A stretch of 64,000 nt of DNA, taken from Pseudaeromonas sharmana. GTDB taxonomy: Bacteria; Pseudomonadota; Gammaproteobacteria; Enterobacterales; Aeromonadaceae. Location of the stretch: contig NZ_JBHSAF010000015.1 of assembly GCF_042649925.1 (NCBI RefSeq), forward strand, positions 186,001-250,000. The letters are read 5' to 3'. Within the stretch, counting starts at the first letter, position 1. Each line of letters opens with the position of its first letter. Positions 7,125-15,606 of the stretch are shown one piece after another. The translations under genes were made by a program, and so were the position numbers. The notes under the pieces were generated by a model. The model made no database searches. It was not told the DNA's origin and worked only from the letters and a program-made list of their open reading frames with translations.

Positions 7125-8072
7125 TCAGTGCTCAAACATCGCGGAGATGGACTCTTCGTTGCTGATGCGGCGGATGGCTTCTGCCAGCATCGGCGCCAGG
7201 GTCAGGCTCTTGACCTTGCCAATGGCTTTCATCTCTTCAGACAGCGGAATGGAGTCGGTGATGATCACTTCATCGATCACGGACTCAGCGATGTTCTTCG
7301 GCGCCAGGCCGGAGAATACCGGGTGGGTTGCGTAGGCAAACACACGCTTGGCACCGCGATCCTTCAACGCTTCCGCAGCCTTGCACAGGGTGCCGCCGGT
7401 GTCGATCATATCGTCGACAATGATGCAGTCACGGCCAGCCACATCACCGATCAGGTGCATGACCTGAGAGACGTTGGCGCGCGGGCGACGCTTGTCGATG
7501 ATGGCGATGTCGGTGTCATCCAGCAGCTTGGCGATGGCACGGGCACGGACCACACCGCCGATATCTGGAGAGACGACAACAGGATCTTGCAAGTTCTTGA
7601 TCTTCATGTCTTCCAGCAGCACCGGGCTACCGAATACGTTGTCGACCGGAACATCGAAGAAGCCCTGGATCTGCTCGGCGTGCAGGTCAACGGTCAGAAC
7701 ACGATCGACACCTACGCTAGACAGGAAGTCGGCAACCACCTTGGCGGTGATCGGGACACGGGCAGAACGGACACGGCGATCCTGGCGGGCGTAACCAAAG
7801 TACGGAATAACCGCGGTGATACGACCTGCAGAGGCACGACGCAGTGCATCGACCATCACAATCAGTTCCATCAGGTTGTCATTGGTCGGAGCACAGGTGG
7901 ACTGGATGATGAAGATGTCACCACCCCGTACGTTTTCGTTGATCTGTACGCTGATCTCGCCATCACTGAAACGGCCGACAGCGGCACTGCCGAGTTTGAT
8001 GAAGAGACGATCTGCAATCTTCTGGGCCAGTTCCGGTGTGGCGTTACCGGTAAACAGCTTCATGTCAGGCAC
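7125..8072 (-). CDS. prs: Ribose-phosphate pyrophosphokinase (PRPP synthetase)
   Basis: This cytoplasmic enzyme makes PRPP from ribose 5-phosphate and ATP for purine, pyrimidine, NAD, His and Trp synthesis. I place the start at GTG 8072 (VPDMKLFTGNATPELAQ), giving 315 residues, the E. coli length; an AGAGGT ribosome site lies 7 bases upstream. Longer versions add a non-conserved N-terminus. Motifs include FSDGEISVQINENVRGGD, the YARQDRR segment, the flexible-loop KRRPRAN and the PRPP loop VDDMIDTGGTL. It follows ispE and lolB, the usual gammaproteobacterial order. PRPP made here is used by Hpt, encoded in the same window. Confidence 0.97.
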   Translation of the reverse strand: MPDMKLFTGNATPELAQKIADRLFIKLGSAAVGRFSDGEISVQINENVRGGDIFIIQSTCAPTNDNLMELIVMVDALRRASAGRITAVIPYFGYARQDRRVRSARVPITAKVVADFLSSVGVDRVLTVDLHAEQIQGFFDVPVDNVFGSPVLLEDMKIKNLQDPVVVSPDIGGVVRARAIAKLLDDTDIAIIDKRRPRANVSQVMHLIGDVAGRDCIIVDDMIDTGGTLCKAAEALKDRGAKRVFAYATHPVFSGLAPKNIAESVIDEVIITDSIPLSEEMKAIGKVKSLTLAPMLAEAIRRISNEESISAMFEH

Positions 8073-8140
8073 GGTATTAACCTCTGGGTTGCGTCCTGTT
8101 GGGGGCGGAGGCAGTGAAGCGCGAACTGTCGACGCCAAGG

Positions 8141-9013
8141 TCAGACAAGGTGCTGATTTGCTTCACAAACCTGTTGCCAAACTGCGTGCAGGGGTGATAG
8201 GTTTACGCCTCTTGCGACAAACCCCTCCAGCCATTTTGGCTTATTTGCCAAGACCTTACGTGCCGACAGCTCGTCTTCGAACTCCGCGAAGAGGCAGGCG
8301 CCGGTGCCGGTCATTCTTGACGGCGCGTATTCTAGCAACCAGCTAAATGCCTTGGCAACCTCAGGGTAGTCGTTTTTCACGACCATTTCGCAATCGTTTT
8401 TCCATGATCCCGCTCTCAGTTCTTGCCATGTTCGCTTCGGCGTCTCTCTTGGCAGTTGAGGATGCTGAAAAATCAAGGCAGTAGAAACATGTACCTGCGG
8501 ATGGAGAACCAGATACCATTTTTCATCCACCTCGACTGGTTGCAACTGTTCGCCCACACCTTCGGCAAAGGCGCTGTGTCCGCGGACAAATACCGGCACA
8601 TCGGCGCCCAACTGCCGTCCGAGTTCGGCCAGCGTATCCAGATCATAGTGCAGCCCCCACAAGTGGTTGAGGGCAACCAGGGTGGTGGCGGCATCGGATG
8701 AGCCGCCGCCGAGGCCTCCGCCCATCGGCAGGCGTTTGGTCAAGTGGATGTCGGCCCCCAGTGGGCACTTACTTAATTGCTGCAGCAGACGGGCCGCTTT
8801 GTAAATCAGATTTTGTTGCACGGGTACGCCATCAATATCGGGGCTAACGGTGATGCACCCGCTGTCATGGATGTCGAAAGTCAGTTCATCACTGTAATCG
8901 AGCAAGACAAACAGCGTTTGCAGTTCATGATAACCGTCGGCACGCCGGCCATTGATATGCAAGAACAGATTGAGTTTGGCCGGAGCCGGCCAGATTACTG
9001 GTTGATTTGCCAT
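8141..9013 (-). CDS. ispE: 4-diphosphocytidyl-2-C-methyl-D-erythritol kinase
   Basis: This 290-residue GHMP kinase phosphorylates CDP-methylerythritol in the MEP isoprenoid pathway. The N-terminal PAPAKLNLFLHI carries the catalytic Lys. The GHMP glycine-rich loop LPMGGGLGGGSSDAATTL is near residue 95, and a C-terminal MTGTGACLFAEF motif is present. It overlaps lolB by 19 bases and precedes prs by 68 bases, so it is probably part of a lolB-ispE-prs transcript. The MEP pathway is also represented here by dxr, and its products feed uppS. Confidence 0.96.
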   Translation of the reverse strand: MANQPVIWPAPAKLNLFLHINGRRADGYHELQTLFVLLDYSDELTFDIHDSGCITVSPDIDGVPVQQNLIYKAARLLQQLSKCPLGADIHLTKRLPMGGGLGGGSSDAATTLVALNHLWGLHYDLDTLAELGRQLGADVPVFVRGHSAFAEGVGEQLQPVEVDEKWYLVLHPQVHVSTALIFQHPQLPRETPKRTWQELRAGSWKNDCEMVVKNDYPEVAKAFSWLLEYAPSRMTGTGACLFAEFEDELSARKVLANKPKWLEGFVARGVNLSPLHAVWQQVCEANQHLV

Positions 9014-9585
9014 TCGTTGATCGCCAGTTTGATACGAGTTTGTGGGCCTTGCAGGTTGATGGCGGTGGGCAGTAACCAGAGCCGTGTGCGGGCATAATCC
9101 TGGTAGCTTAGCTGCCAGTCGCCTTGCTGCAGACGGGTAATCCGCCCATCATCGCCAGTCTCGAACGTGGCCTCACCGGGCAGCCCCTTGATCCAGACCG
9201 GTAGCTGCTTGATGGGGATCGGCCAGCCGGTGAGGCGGTAAACGAGCTCGTCGCTGTCTTCTCCGGAGTGCTGGACGCCATCGCGGTCTATGATGGTGAC
9301 ACGGTTGTCGCGTTTATGCAGTTCCAGCAACGTGGTGCCCACTATGGTGGTCAGGATTAGATCATAATCCTCACCCTGCTGTTGCCAGTTCAGACGGGCC
9401 GATCCCTTTTCCTGTGCCGTGATAATGGCCAGTTTGCCACTGAGCTGCCAATGCTGAAGTTGTTCCAGCGATTCACGCTGGCCGCGCCAGACCGCTTCGT
9501 TGTAACGGCCATCGCTGGCTTGCTGGACACAGCCTGTCAGCACTGCGACCAGCAGGATAATCGTAACGCGCAATAGGGATCGCAT
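8995..9585 (-). CDS. lolB: Outer-membrane lipoprotein receptor LolB
   Basis: The protein of about 196 residues inserts lipoproteins delivered by LolA into the outer membrane. A short basic start, hydrophobic core and VLTGC lipobox mark it as a lipoprotein itself. The mature part has the LolB pattern (WQQQGEDYDL, TTLLELHKRD, LTGWPIPIKQLPVWIKGLPG). I chose ATG 9585 because it gives a normal signal peptide; an in-frame TTG at 9606 would add seven residues. It is divergent from hemA, as in E. coli, and overlaps ispE. Confidence 0.93.
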   Translation of the reverse strand: MRSLLRVTIILLVAVLTGCVQQASDGRYNEAVWRGQRESLEQLQHWQLSGKLAIITAQEKGSARLNWQQQGEDYDLILTTIVGTTLLELHKRDNRVTIIDRDGVQHSGEDSDELVYRLTGWPIPIKQLPVWIKGLPGEATFETGDDGRITRLQQGDWQLSYQDYARTRLWLLPTAINLQGPQTRIKLAINEWQINQ

Positions 9586-9700
9586 CGGATGCTCGGTGGT
9601 GATCAATCGGGCGGTCAGTATAGGCGTAGCCCGTTTGCTTTCAAAGCCTCGTGCTTTTTGAGTAAAATGAGTGCCCTTTTATCGGAGGTGGTTAGCTGCC

Positions 9701-10972
9701 ATGTCGTTTTTTGTTCTCGGCCTGAATCACAAGACGGCCCCGCTCTCCTTGCGTGAGCGGGTTGCATTCGGCCCGGAGAACATTCATCTGGCATTAGATG
9801 AGCTGCGTCAGCAGCCTGGGATCCAGGAAGCCTGCATACTGTCGACCTGTAACCGCACCGAGTTGTATTGCGTCGTGACAGAGGGCCATGAAGGCCGGGT
9901 GCGCGACTGGTGGCAACGTCATCGGCATGTGCGTGGCGACGAACTCTCCGGCTGCCTGTACCAGCATCAGGACGACGAAGCCGTACGCCATTTGATGCGC
10001 GTTGCCTGCGGGCTGGACTCCTTGGTATTGGGTGAGCCACAGATTCTGGGGCAACTCAAGCAGGCCGTGGATCTGGCTCGACAGCACGGTGGGCTCAAGG
10101 CATTGCTCGGCCGGTTGTTTGAGCGCAGCTTTTCGGTTGCCAAACGCGTCAGGACGCAGACAGGCATCGGGGCTCACGGCGTCTCGGTGGCCTTTGTCGC
10201 GGTGTCGCTGGCGCGGCAGATCTTTGCCAACATGAGCCAGACCAAGGTGTTACTGATTGGTGCCGGCGAGACGATCGAATTAGCCGGCCGCCATTTGCAC
10301 GCCTTGCAGGTGGGGCGCATGACGGTGGCCAATCGGACGCTGCAGCGGGCTCAGGCGATCGCCGGGGAATGGGGCGCCGAGGTGATCACGCTGGATGAAA
10401 TTCCCGAGTGCCTGGTGGATACCGACATGGTCATCACCTCGACGGCCAGCCCGTTACCGTTACTCGGCAAGGGGCTGCTGGAGCGGGTGTTGCGTCTGCG
10501 CCGCCATAAGCCGATGTTGCTGATCGATTTGGCGGTGCCCCGTGATATCGAGCCGGAGGTGGGCGAGTTGTCGGATGCCTATCTCTACTCGGTCGATGAT
10601 CTGCAGGACATAGTGGCGGAAAACCAGTCGGCACGACAACAGGCCGCCAGGCAGGCGGAGTTGTTAATCGGTGAGGAGCGGCAGCGTTTCATGAGCTGGT
10701 ACCGAGCCTTGCCGACCCAGGAGCAGATCCGTCGTTACCGTGATCAAGCGGCAAGCTGGCAGCAAGATGAGCTGCAGCGCGCTTTGCAACTGTTGCAGCA
10801 AGGACAGGCTCCCGATGCCGTGCTCAACGAGCTGGCCCACCGGCTGACCAATAAATTACTTCACGCTCCGACCGAGGCGTTGCGCCAGGCCGGAGAATCA
10901 GGGGATCGCGAGACGCTGGCCATCTTGAGCCAGGCGTTAGGAATCGATTCTCGACCCAGCGTCGAACCTTGA
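9701..10972 (+). CDS. hemA: Glutamyl-tRNA reductase
   Basis: The 423-residue enzyme reduces glutamyl-tRNA to glutamate-1-semialdehyde, the first step of haem synthesis by the C5 route. The start MSFFVLGLNHKTAPLSLRER aligns with E. coli HemA and puts the catalytic Cys at residue 50 in ILSTCNRTELY. The NADPH-binding GAGETIELAGRHL and the C-terminal dimerisation helices are present. An upstream in-frame ATG at 9671 would add ten non-conserved residues. A GGAGGT lies 11 bases before the chosen ATG. It heads hemA-prfA-prmC-sirB1-kdsA. Confidence 0.96.
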   Translation: MSFFVLGLNHKTAPLSLRERVAFGPENIHLALDELRQQPGIQEACILSTCNRTELYCVVTEGHEGRVRDWWQRHRHVRGDELSGCLYQHQDDEAVRHLMRVACGLDSLVLGEPQILGQLKQAVDLARQHGGLKALLGRLFERSFSVAKRVRTQTGIGAHGVSVAFVAVSLARQIFANMSQTKVLLIGAGETIELAGRHLHALQVGRMTVANRTLQRAQAIAGEWGAEVITLDEIPECLVDTDMVITSTASPLPLLGKGLLERVLRLRRHKPMLLIDLAVPRDIEPEVGELSDAYLYSVDDLQDIVAENQSARQQAARQAELLIGEERQRFMSWYRALPTQEQIRRYRDQAASWQQDELQRALQLLQQGQAPDAVLNELAHRLTNKLLHAPTEALRQAGESGDRETLAILSQALGIDSRPSVEP

Positions 10973-10993
10973 CGCCCAGCGAGTGGATCAGAC

Positions 10994-12082
10994 ATGAAAG
11001 AATCAGTGATCAGGAAACTTGAAGGCCTGCAGGAGCGCTATGAAGAAGTGCAGGCCCTGCTCGGTGAACCCGATGTGGTCAACGATCAGGAACGGTTTCG
11101 CAACCTGACCAGGGAATATGCACAACTAGGCGATGTGGTCGCCGGCTTCCTGCGCTTCCAGCAGGCTACGGCCGATCTGCAAACGGTACTGGAAATGCTC
11201 GATGGCGATGATGCCGACATGAAAGCCATGGCGCAGGATGAGCTTGCCGACGCCAAGGCGGCAGTGGAGAGCATAGAGCAAGAGTTACAGATTCTGCTGC
11301 TGCCCAAAGATCCCAATGATGACAATAACTGTTTCCTCGAAGTGCGTGCCGGTACTGGCGGGGATGAGGCGGCGATTTTTGCTGGCGACCTGTTCCGTCT
11401 CTACTCCCGTTACGCTGAACGCAAAGGCTGGCGAGTCGAAATCGTCAATGCCAATGAAGGCGAACATGGCGGCTTCAAGGAAGTGATCGCTCGCTTCGAG
11501 GGGGAAGCGGTCTATGGGTTGCTGAAATTTGAGTCCGGTGGTCATCGTGTGCAGCGGGTTCCGGAGACCGAGTCGCAGGGGCGAATCCATACCTCTGCCT
11601 GTACCGTCATGGTATTGCCGGAGGTTCCGGAGTCCCAGGCTCCGGAGATCAATCCAGCCGATCTGCGGGTCGATACGTTTCGGGCCTCAGGCGCGGGTGG
11701 GCAGCACATCAACAAAACCGATTCGGCTATCCGTATCACGCACTTACCGACAGGCCTGGTGGTTGAATGTCAGGATGAACGTTCGCAGCATAAGAACCGC
11801 GCGAAAGCCATGGCGGTGCTGGCGGCGCGCCTGGCGCAACTGGAAGAGGACAAGCGGCGCGCCGAGGAGGCGAATACCCGGCGCAGCCTGTTGAGCACGG
11901 GTGATCGTTCGGATCGGATCCGTACCTACAACTATCCGCAAGGCCGCGTGACGGATCACCGTATCAATCTGACACTCTATCGTCTGAATGAGGTGATGGA
12001 GGGTGATCTCGATACCCTGGTGCAACCGATAGTGCAGGAGTATCAGGCCGATCAGCTAGCCGCCCTGGCGGAAAGCAACTGA
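10994..12082 (+). CDS. prfA: Peptide chain release factor 1
   Basis: This 362-residue factor terminates translation at UAA and UAG. The GGQ loop (GAGGQHINKTDSAIRI) is near residue 235, and the stop-recognition PxT-type tripeptide region precedes it (residues about 180-200, including RVQRVPETESQGRIHTS). Its GGQ glutamine is methylated by PrmC, the next gene, whose ATG overlaps the prfA TGA by one base. The length equals that of E. coli RF1 (360). Confidence 0.97.
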   Translation: MKESVIRKLEGLQERYEEVQALLGEPDVVNDQERFRNLTREYAQLGDVVAGFLRFQQATADLQTVLEMLDGDDADMKAMAQDELADAKAAVESIEQELQILLLPKDPNDDNNCFLEVRAGTGGDEAAIFAGDLFRLYSRYAERKGWRVEIVNANEGEHGGFKEVIARFEGEAVYGLLKFESGGHRVQRVPETESQGRIHTSACTVMVLPEVPESQAPEINPADLRVDTFRASGAGGQHINKTDSAIRITHLPTGLVVECQDERSQHKNRAKAMAVLAARLAQLEEDKRRAEEANTRRSLLSTGDRSDRIRTYNYPQGRVTDHRINLTLYRLNEVMEGDLDTLVQPIVQEYQADQLAALAESN

Positions 12083-12924
12083 TGCGCATCGATGCGGCAC
12101 GACAGGCATTACGGACGCAGTTAGCCGCAGGCGAGTCGCCTGCCGCCGATGCCGACTGCCTGTTGTGTTTTGTACTCGGTGTAAACCGCACCTGGTTACG
12201 GACCTGGCCGGAGCGGGTACTCACTGATGAGCAGTGGCAACAGCTGCAGGCGTTGCTGGCGCGGCGTCTGGCTGGTGAACCGATTGCCCACCTGCTGGGG
12301 GAGCGAGAGTTCTGGTCGCTGCCGTTGCGGGTCAATGCCAGCACCTTGATACCGCGCCCGGATACTGAAGTACTGGTTGAGGAGGCATTGGCCTGTCTGC
12401 ATGGGCGTGTGTCCCCCCGGGCGGTGGATTTGGGAACCGGCACCGGTGCTATCGCATTGGCGCTGAAGTCCGAACGGTCAGATCTAGAGATGTGGGCGGT
12501 GGAATACGCCGATGGCGCCTGCGCGCTGGCAACAGAGAATGCAACCCGGTTAGCGCTCACTCTCGAACTCCGCCAGGGCAGCTGGTTTGAGCCGCTGCAT
12601 GGTGAGCGCTTCGATATTATAGTGTCGAACCCGCCTTACATCGATGCGGCCGATCCCCATCTGCAGCAAGGCGATGTGCGCTTTGAACCGCGCTCTGCAC
12701 TGGTTGCCGCCGAGCAGGGTCTGGCAGATCTGCACCACCTGATCGAACTGGCACCTCGGCACCTGGTCGCGGGGGGATGGTTATTGCTGGAGCATGGTTG
12801 GCAGCAGGCCGATGCGGTACAGGCGTTATTTGCTCGGCGCGGATACCAGCAGATCCGTACGCGACACGACTACGGGGGGCAACCGCGTGTCACCCTGGCC
12901 TGCTGGCCGGGGGAGCAAGCATGA
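12082..12924 (+). CDS. prmC: Release factor glutamine methyltransferase
   Basis: This 280-residue SAM-dependent enzyme N5-methylates the GGQ glutamine of release factors. The SAM-binding VDLGTGTGAIAL is at residues 115-126 and the substrate-amide motif NPPY at 183-186. An N-terminal helical domain precedes them, with RPDTEVLVE linking the two. The gene overlaps prfA by one base and sirB1 by four, so it is translated as part of the hemA operon. Confidence 0.96.
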   Translation: MRIDAARQALRTQLAAGESPAADADCLLCFVLGVNRTWLRTWPERVLTDEQWQQLQALLARRLAGEPIAHLLGEREFWSLPLRVNASTLIPRPDTEVLVEEALACLHGRVSPRAVDLGTGTGAIALALKSERSDLEMWAVEYADGACALATENATRLALTLELRQGSWFEPLHGERFDIIVSNPPYIDAADPHLQQGDVRFEPRSALVAAEQGLADLHHLIELAPRHLVAGGWLLLEHGWQQADAVQALFARRGYQQIRTRHDYGGQPRVTLACWPGEQA

Positions 12925-13724
12925 ATTTTTACCCGACCATCGATGTGGAGCAGATGGAACTGGCGCTGATGGTGGCCGAAGATTTGCAACCTGAGCAGGC
13001 GCCGTTAGTTCCCGGCTTGCTGGCGTTGCGCCAGATCCGGGCTTCGGTGGTCGAGCAGATCAGTGTGCAGCAGACAGAAGCGGCGCGGATTGAACAACTG
13101 GGCCGCATTTTTTATCAAACCCTGGGTTTTGCCGTCGATGACGAGGGTTATTTCCACCCGGACAATTGCTTGCTCTCTTTGGTCTTGCAACGGCGGCGAG
13201 GCAACCCGCTGACTCTCGGTATTCTGCTGCTGCATCTGGCTCGCACGCTGGAGATACCCGCTGACGGTATCTGTTTCCCCGGCCAGTTCTTGCTGCGCCT
13301 GGGCGCCGAGGCCAAAGCCGTGATCCTGGATCCGCTGGATGGTCAACACCTTGATCGACATGGATTGGAATGGCGGTTGCGAGGCGTACAGGGTAATCTG
13401 GCGCGGTTGACGGCTGACCATTTGCAGGGCGCATCGCAGACCGCTATTTTGCACCGTTTGCTCACGGTGGCAAAAGGCAGTTATCTGCAAGCCAGATTAT
13501 TGCCCCAGGCGTTACGCTGCAGTGAGTTGTTGCTCATCCTGCACCCTGATGATCCTTATGAAGTCCGTGACCGCGGCCTGGTTTACCAGCAACTTGAGTG
13601 TGACCAGCAGGCGGTCAACGATTTACAGTATTTCATTGCGCATTGCCCAACCGATCCGGCTCGTGGGCTATTACAAGAACAAGTGACGCGTCTGCAGCAG
13701 CGGGCGCCGACCACCTTTCATTAA
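12921..13724 (+). CDS. sirB1: SirB1-family protein (transglutaminase-like and TPR-like regions)
   Basis: The 267-residue protein of uncharacterised function is encoded between prmC and kdsA as in E. coli. The N-terminal half carries the transglutaminase-like SirB1 core (YFHPDNCLLSLVLQRRRGNPLTLGILLLHLAR, then the GICFPGQFLLRL segment). The C-terminal third (ALRCSELLLILHPDDPYEVRDRGLVYQQLECDQQAVNDL) is TPR-like. I chose the ATG at 12921, which makes an ATGA overlap with prmC; a longer upstream version reads through prmC in another frame. The sirB2 gene that sits between prmC and sirB1 in enterics is missing. Confidence 0.9.
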   Translation: MNFYPTIDVEQMELALMVAEDLQPEQAPLVPGLLALRQIRASVVEQISVQQTEAARIEQLGRIFYQTLGFAVDDEGYFHPDNCLLSLVLQRRRGNPLTLGILLLHLARTLEIPADGICFPGQFLLRLGAEAKAVILDPLDGQHLDRHGLEWRLRGVQGNLARLTADHLQGASQTAILHRLLTVAKGSYLQARLLPQALRCSELLLILHPDDPYEVRDRGLVYQQLECDQQAVNDLQYFIAHCPTDPARGLLQEQVTRLQQRAPTTFH

Positions 13725-13737
13725 GCGGAGAACGCGA

Positions 13738-14589
13738 ATGCAAAAAGTTGTGCAGTTAAATGGCCTTCAGGTCGCCAACGACCGGCCATTTGTGTTGTTC
13801 GGTGGCATGAATGTGCTGGAGTCTCGCGACTTGGCCATGTCCATTTGTGAAACCTATGTCTCGGTGACGCAAAAACTGGGCATCCCGCTGGTATTCAAGG
13901 CCAGCTGGGACAAGGCGAATCGCTCTTCCATTCACTCTTATCGTGGCCCTGGCCTCGAGGAAGGGTTGAAAATTTTCCAAGAGCTGAAACAGACATTCGG
14001 GGTCTCCTTGATTACCGATGTGCATGAACCATGGCAGGCTAAGCCGGTGTCGGAAGTGGTAGACGTCCTGCAGTTGCCGGCATTTTTAGCCCGCCAGACC
14101 GATTTGGTCGAAGCGCTGGCTCGTACGGGCAATGCCATCAACGTCAAGAAGCCGCAGTTCCTCAGCCCTGGGCAGGTTAAAAATATCGTCGAGAAGTTTG
14201 CTGAGTGTGGTAACGAACGGGTTATTCTCTGCGAGCGAGGCGTCAATTTTGGTTATGATAACCTGGTGGTCGATATGCTGGGTTTTGGGGTCATGAAGCA
14301 GGCCAGCCAGGGGGCTCCGGTAATTTTTGATGTCACCCATGCCCTACAGTGCCGTGATCCATTGGGCGCGGCATCCGGTGGTCGTCGTGAACAGGTGGTT
14401 GAACTGGCGCGTGCCGGCATGGCGGTCGGTCTGGCCGGTCTCTTCATTGAATCGCACCCGGATCCGGATGCGGCGCGTTGTGATGGCCCCAGCGCGTTGC
14501 CATTGGCCAAGCTTGAGCCTTTCTTGCGTCAGATGAAGGCGGTGGATGAGCTGGTCAAAGGGTTTGAGCCACTCAATACCCAATGCTGA
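13738..14589 (+). CDS. kdsA: 2-dehydro-3-deoxyphosphooctonate aldolase (KDO-8-P synthase)
   Basis: The 283-residue enzyme condenses PEP and arabinose 5-phosphate to KDO-8-phosphate for the lipopolysaccharide inner core. The start MQKVVQLNGLQVANDRPFVLFGGMNVLE, the substrate-binding FKASWDKANRSS, ITDVHEP and the QLPAFLARQTDL loop are family signatures, as is the C-terminal FIESHPDPDAARCDGP. AGCGGAG precedes the ATG by 7 bases. It closes the hemA operon and is followed by a strong terminator. LPS genes lpxA, lpxB and lpxD lie elsewhere in the window. Confidence 0.97.
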   Translation: MQKVVQLNGLQVANDRPFVLFGGMNVLESRDLAMSICETYVSVTQKLGIPLVFKASWDKANRSSIHSYRGPGLEEGLKIFQELKQTFGVSLITDVHEPWQAKPVSEVVDVLQLPAFLARQTDLVEALARTGNAINVKKPQFLSPGQVKNIVEKFAECGNERVILCERGVNFGYDNLVVDMLGFGVMKQASQGAPVIFDVTHALQCRDPLGAASGGRREQVVELARAGMAVGLAGLFIESHPDPDAARCDGPSALPLAKLEPFLRQMKAVDELVKGFEPLNTQC

Positions 14590-14611
14590 GCGAGACAAAG
14601 AGAACAAGAAA

Positions 14612-14636
14612 AGCCCCGGGAGACCGGGGCTTTTTA
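14612..14636 (+). terminator. Rho-independent terminator after kdsA
   Basis: AGCCCCGG-GAGA-CCGGGGCT followed by TTTTATT, 22 bases after the kdsA stop. It separates the hemA operon from the micropeptide region. Confidence 0.88.
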
Positions 14637-14719
14637 TTAGGCTCAATGTGTAACCGGTTATTGGGATTATTATCGGGAGGGACCTCCCAAGACATCCATG
14701 GCTGGATGAGGGGAGGGGA

Positions 14720-14827
14720 TTAACGCTCGTAACGGAAGTAATACTGGCGTGTGGCCGGAGTACTATACCGCTCGTCCGTTTCCTTATTGCTCAGCAGCGT
14801 GCTGACATTCTTGAACAGGTTTTTCAT
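14720..14827 (-). CDS. Micropeptide 1 (35 aa), PATR-YER family, function unknown
   Basis: This 35-codon gene has a strong GAGGAG ribosome site 7 bases before the ATG. It starts MKNLFKNVSTLL and ends RYSTPATRQYYFRYER. The same MKN start and the Y-x-P-A-T-R-x-Y-aromatic-F-(R/Q)-Y-E-R ending recur in two other small genes nearby, which is the main evidence that it is coding. It is strongly basic at the C-terminus, with Arg and aromatic residues alternating; there is no signal peptide or membrane segment, so a cytoplasmic or nucleic-acid- or membrane-surface-binding role is conceivable. It has its own promoter with a CRP-like palindrome at the expected transcription start. No known family is recognised. 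A GGGAGG-TC-CCTCCC hairpin lies 30 bases beyond the stop but lacks a T tract. Confidence 0.75.
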   Translation of the reverse strand: MKNLFKNVSTLLSNKETDERYSTPATRQYYFRYER

Positions 14828-14866
14828 GGTGACTCTCCTCTAAGGTATCTGTACAACGAGATGATG

Positions 14867-14882
14867 TGTGATCCATCTCACG
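14867..14882 (-). promoter_or_regulatory. CRP-like operator at the micropeptide 1 transcription start
   Basis: On the minus strand the site reads CGTGA-GATGGA-TCACA, 9 of 10 conserved half-site bases of TGTGA-N6-TCACA. It begins 4 bases after the -10 box, so a bound protein would cover the start point and most simply act as a repressor. The identical arrangement occurs at the micropeptide 3 promoter. Confidence 0.6.
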
Positions 14883-14886
14883 TTTT

Positions 14887-14915
14887 ATGCTATCGGTATC
14901 ACCCTCGTTACTCAA
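14887..14915 (-). promoter_or_regulatory. Sigma-70 promoter of micropeptide 1
   Basis: Reading on the minus strand, TTGAGT (-35, 14910-14915), 17 bases, then TAGCAT (-10, 14887-14892). The predicted start is near 14880, with a leader of about 53 bases. The same -10 and spacing precede micropeptide 3. Confidence 0.6.
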
Positions 14916-15011
14916 GTGAAATTTTTGTTAAAGCATATGATTTATATATGAAATTGTTTTCATTTTGCCGTATCCGGTTTCATTGGTTGATTATATTGTG
15001 AACTAAATATA

Positions 15012-15027
15012 TGTGATGCAGATCACA
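15012..15027. promoter_or_regulatory. Perfect CRP-type palindrome between the micropeptide units
   Basis: TGTGA-TGCAGA-TCACA matches all ten conserved bases of the CRP core consensus. It lies in a 500-bp gene-free stretch (14828-15324). Nearby TATAAT on the minus strand (14990-14995) would put the site at about -36, not a standard CRP distance, so the promoter it serves is unclear. The rest of 15028-15324 shows no supported gene. Confidence 0.65.
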
Positions 15028-15324
15028 CTGCGTGGAGAGTGGCTTTCCGACTGGGTTTGGCTCCATTTGAATTCTATTCAAAGCCGGGTGAGCGGCATCA
15101 GGCTTCCGATGGAGAGTGATGGAATCGATGAGCAGAACGCAGGTTTTGCGACAATGCATTCGCGCCGCAGCGGGGCATTAGATAGTGGAAACTGTATTCA
15201 GCGAAGTGTCGCCTGGCTTGTCGTGGTGCCTGATCGGCGATAGTCAGGCCTGTCGTCGTGCGGTGTTGTTCTGGAGCCCTGGGGGCCTGGTGCTGTTCAC
15301 GCGCTTGGCGTGAGGTATTGCAGA

Positions 15325-15423
15325 TTAACGTTCGTACTGGAAAAAATAATGCCGTGTGGCAGGAGCATAATTGATGCGCTTGGCCAGCAGTTGGGCATTC
15401 CAGTGTTGCAGCATGTTTTTCAT
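15325..15423 (-). CDS. Micropeptide 2 (32 aa), PATR-YER family, function unknown
   Basis: This 32-codon gene begins MKNMLQHWNAQLL and ends NYAPATRHYFFQYER, matching micropeptides 1 and 3 at both ends but not in the middle. An AAGGAG ribosome site lies 7 bases upstream. The start codon is 29 bases after the stop codon of micropeptide 3 on the same strand, so the two are probably one transcript. There is no clear terminator after it, only a weak TCACGC-type hairpin near 15297-15314. The variation in the N-terminal half with a fixed C-terminal motif suggests the C-terminus is the functional part. Confidence 0.75.
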   Translation of the reverse strand: MKNMLQHWNAQLLAKRINYAPATRHYFFQYER

Positions 15424-15452
15424 TGCATTACTCCTTGGCGCGGGTGTCCGGA

Positions 15453-15545
15453 TTAACGTTCGTAGCGGAAGAAATACTCACGGGTAGCCGGGGTATAACG
15501 TTCGCTGCTGTTCTTGCTGAATACATTTTTGATGATGTTTTTCAT
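15453..15545 (-). CDS. Micropeptide 3 (30 aa), PATR-YER family, function unknown
   Basis: This 30-codon gene begins MKNIIKNVFSKN and ends RYTPATREYFFRYER. The frame is open for another 30 codons upstream, but I place the start at the ATG at 15545, because it has a CAAGAGGAT ribosome site, aligns with the MKN starts of the paralogues, and lies downstream of the promoter at 15607-15635; the upstream portion covers the promoter and operators. First gene of a probable two-gene unit with micropeptide 2. Confidence 0.75.
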   Translation of the reverse strand: MKNIIKNVFSKNSSERYTPATREYFFRYER

Positions 15546-15586
15546 GGTCATATCCTCTTGGTTCGGTTTGGGTGAGGCGGTAATTC

Positions 15587-15602
15587 TGTGATGTGCCTCA
15601 CG
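15587..15602 (-). promoter_or_regulatory. CRP-like operator at the micropeptide 3 transcription start
   Basis: On the minus strand CGTGA-GGCACA-TCACA begins 4 bases after the TAGCAT -10 box, exactly as at micropeptide 1. Nine of ten half-site bases match the CRP core. The position predicts repression. Confidence 0.6.
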
Positions 15603-15606
15603 AATC

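Noticed and set aside
15013..15243. 76-codon plus-strand frame between the micropeptide units
   Set aside because: Begins inside a CRP-type palindrome, with no ribosome site and no recognisable features.
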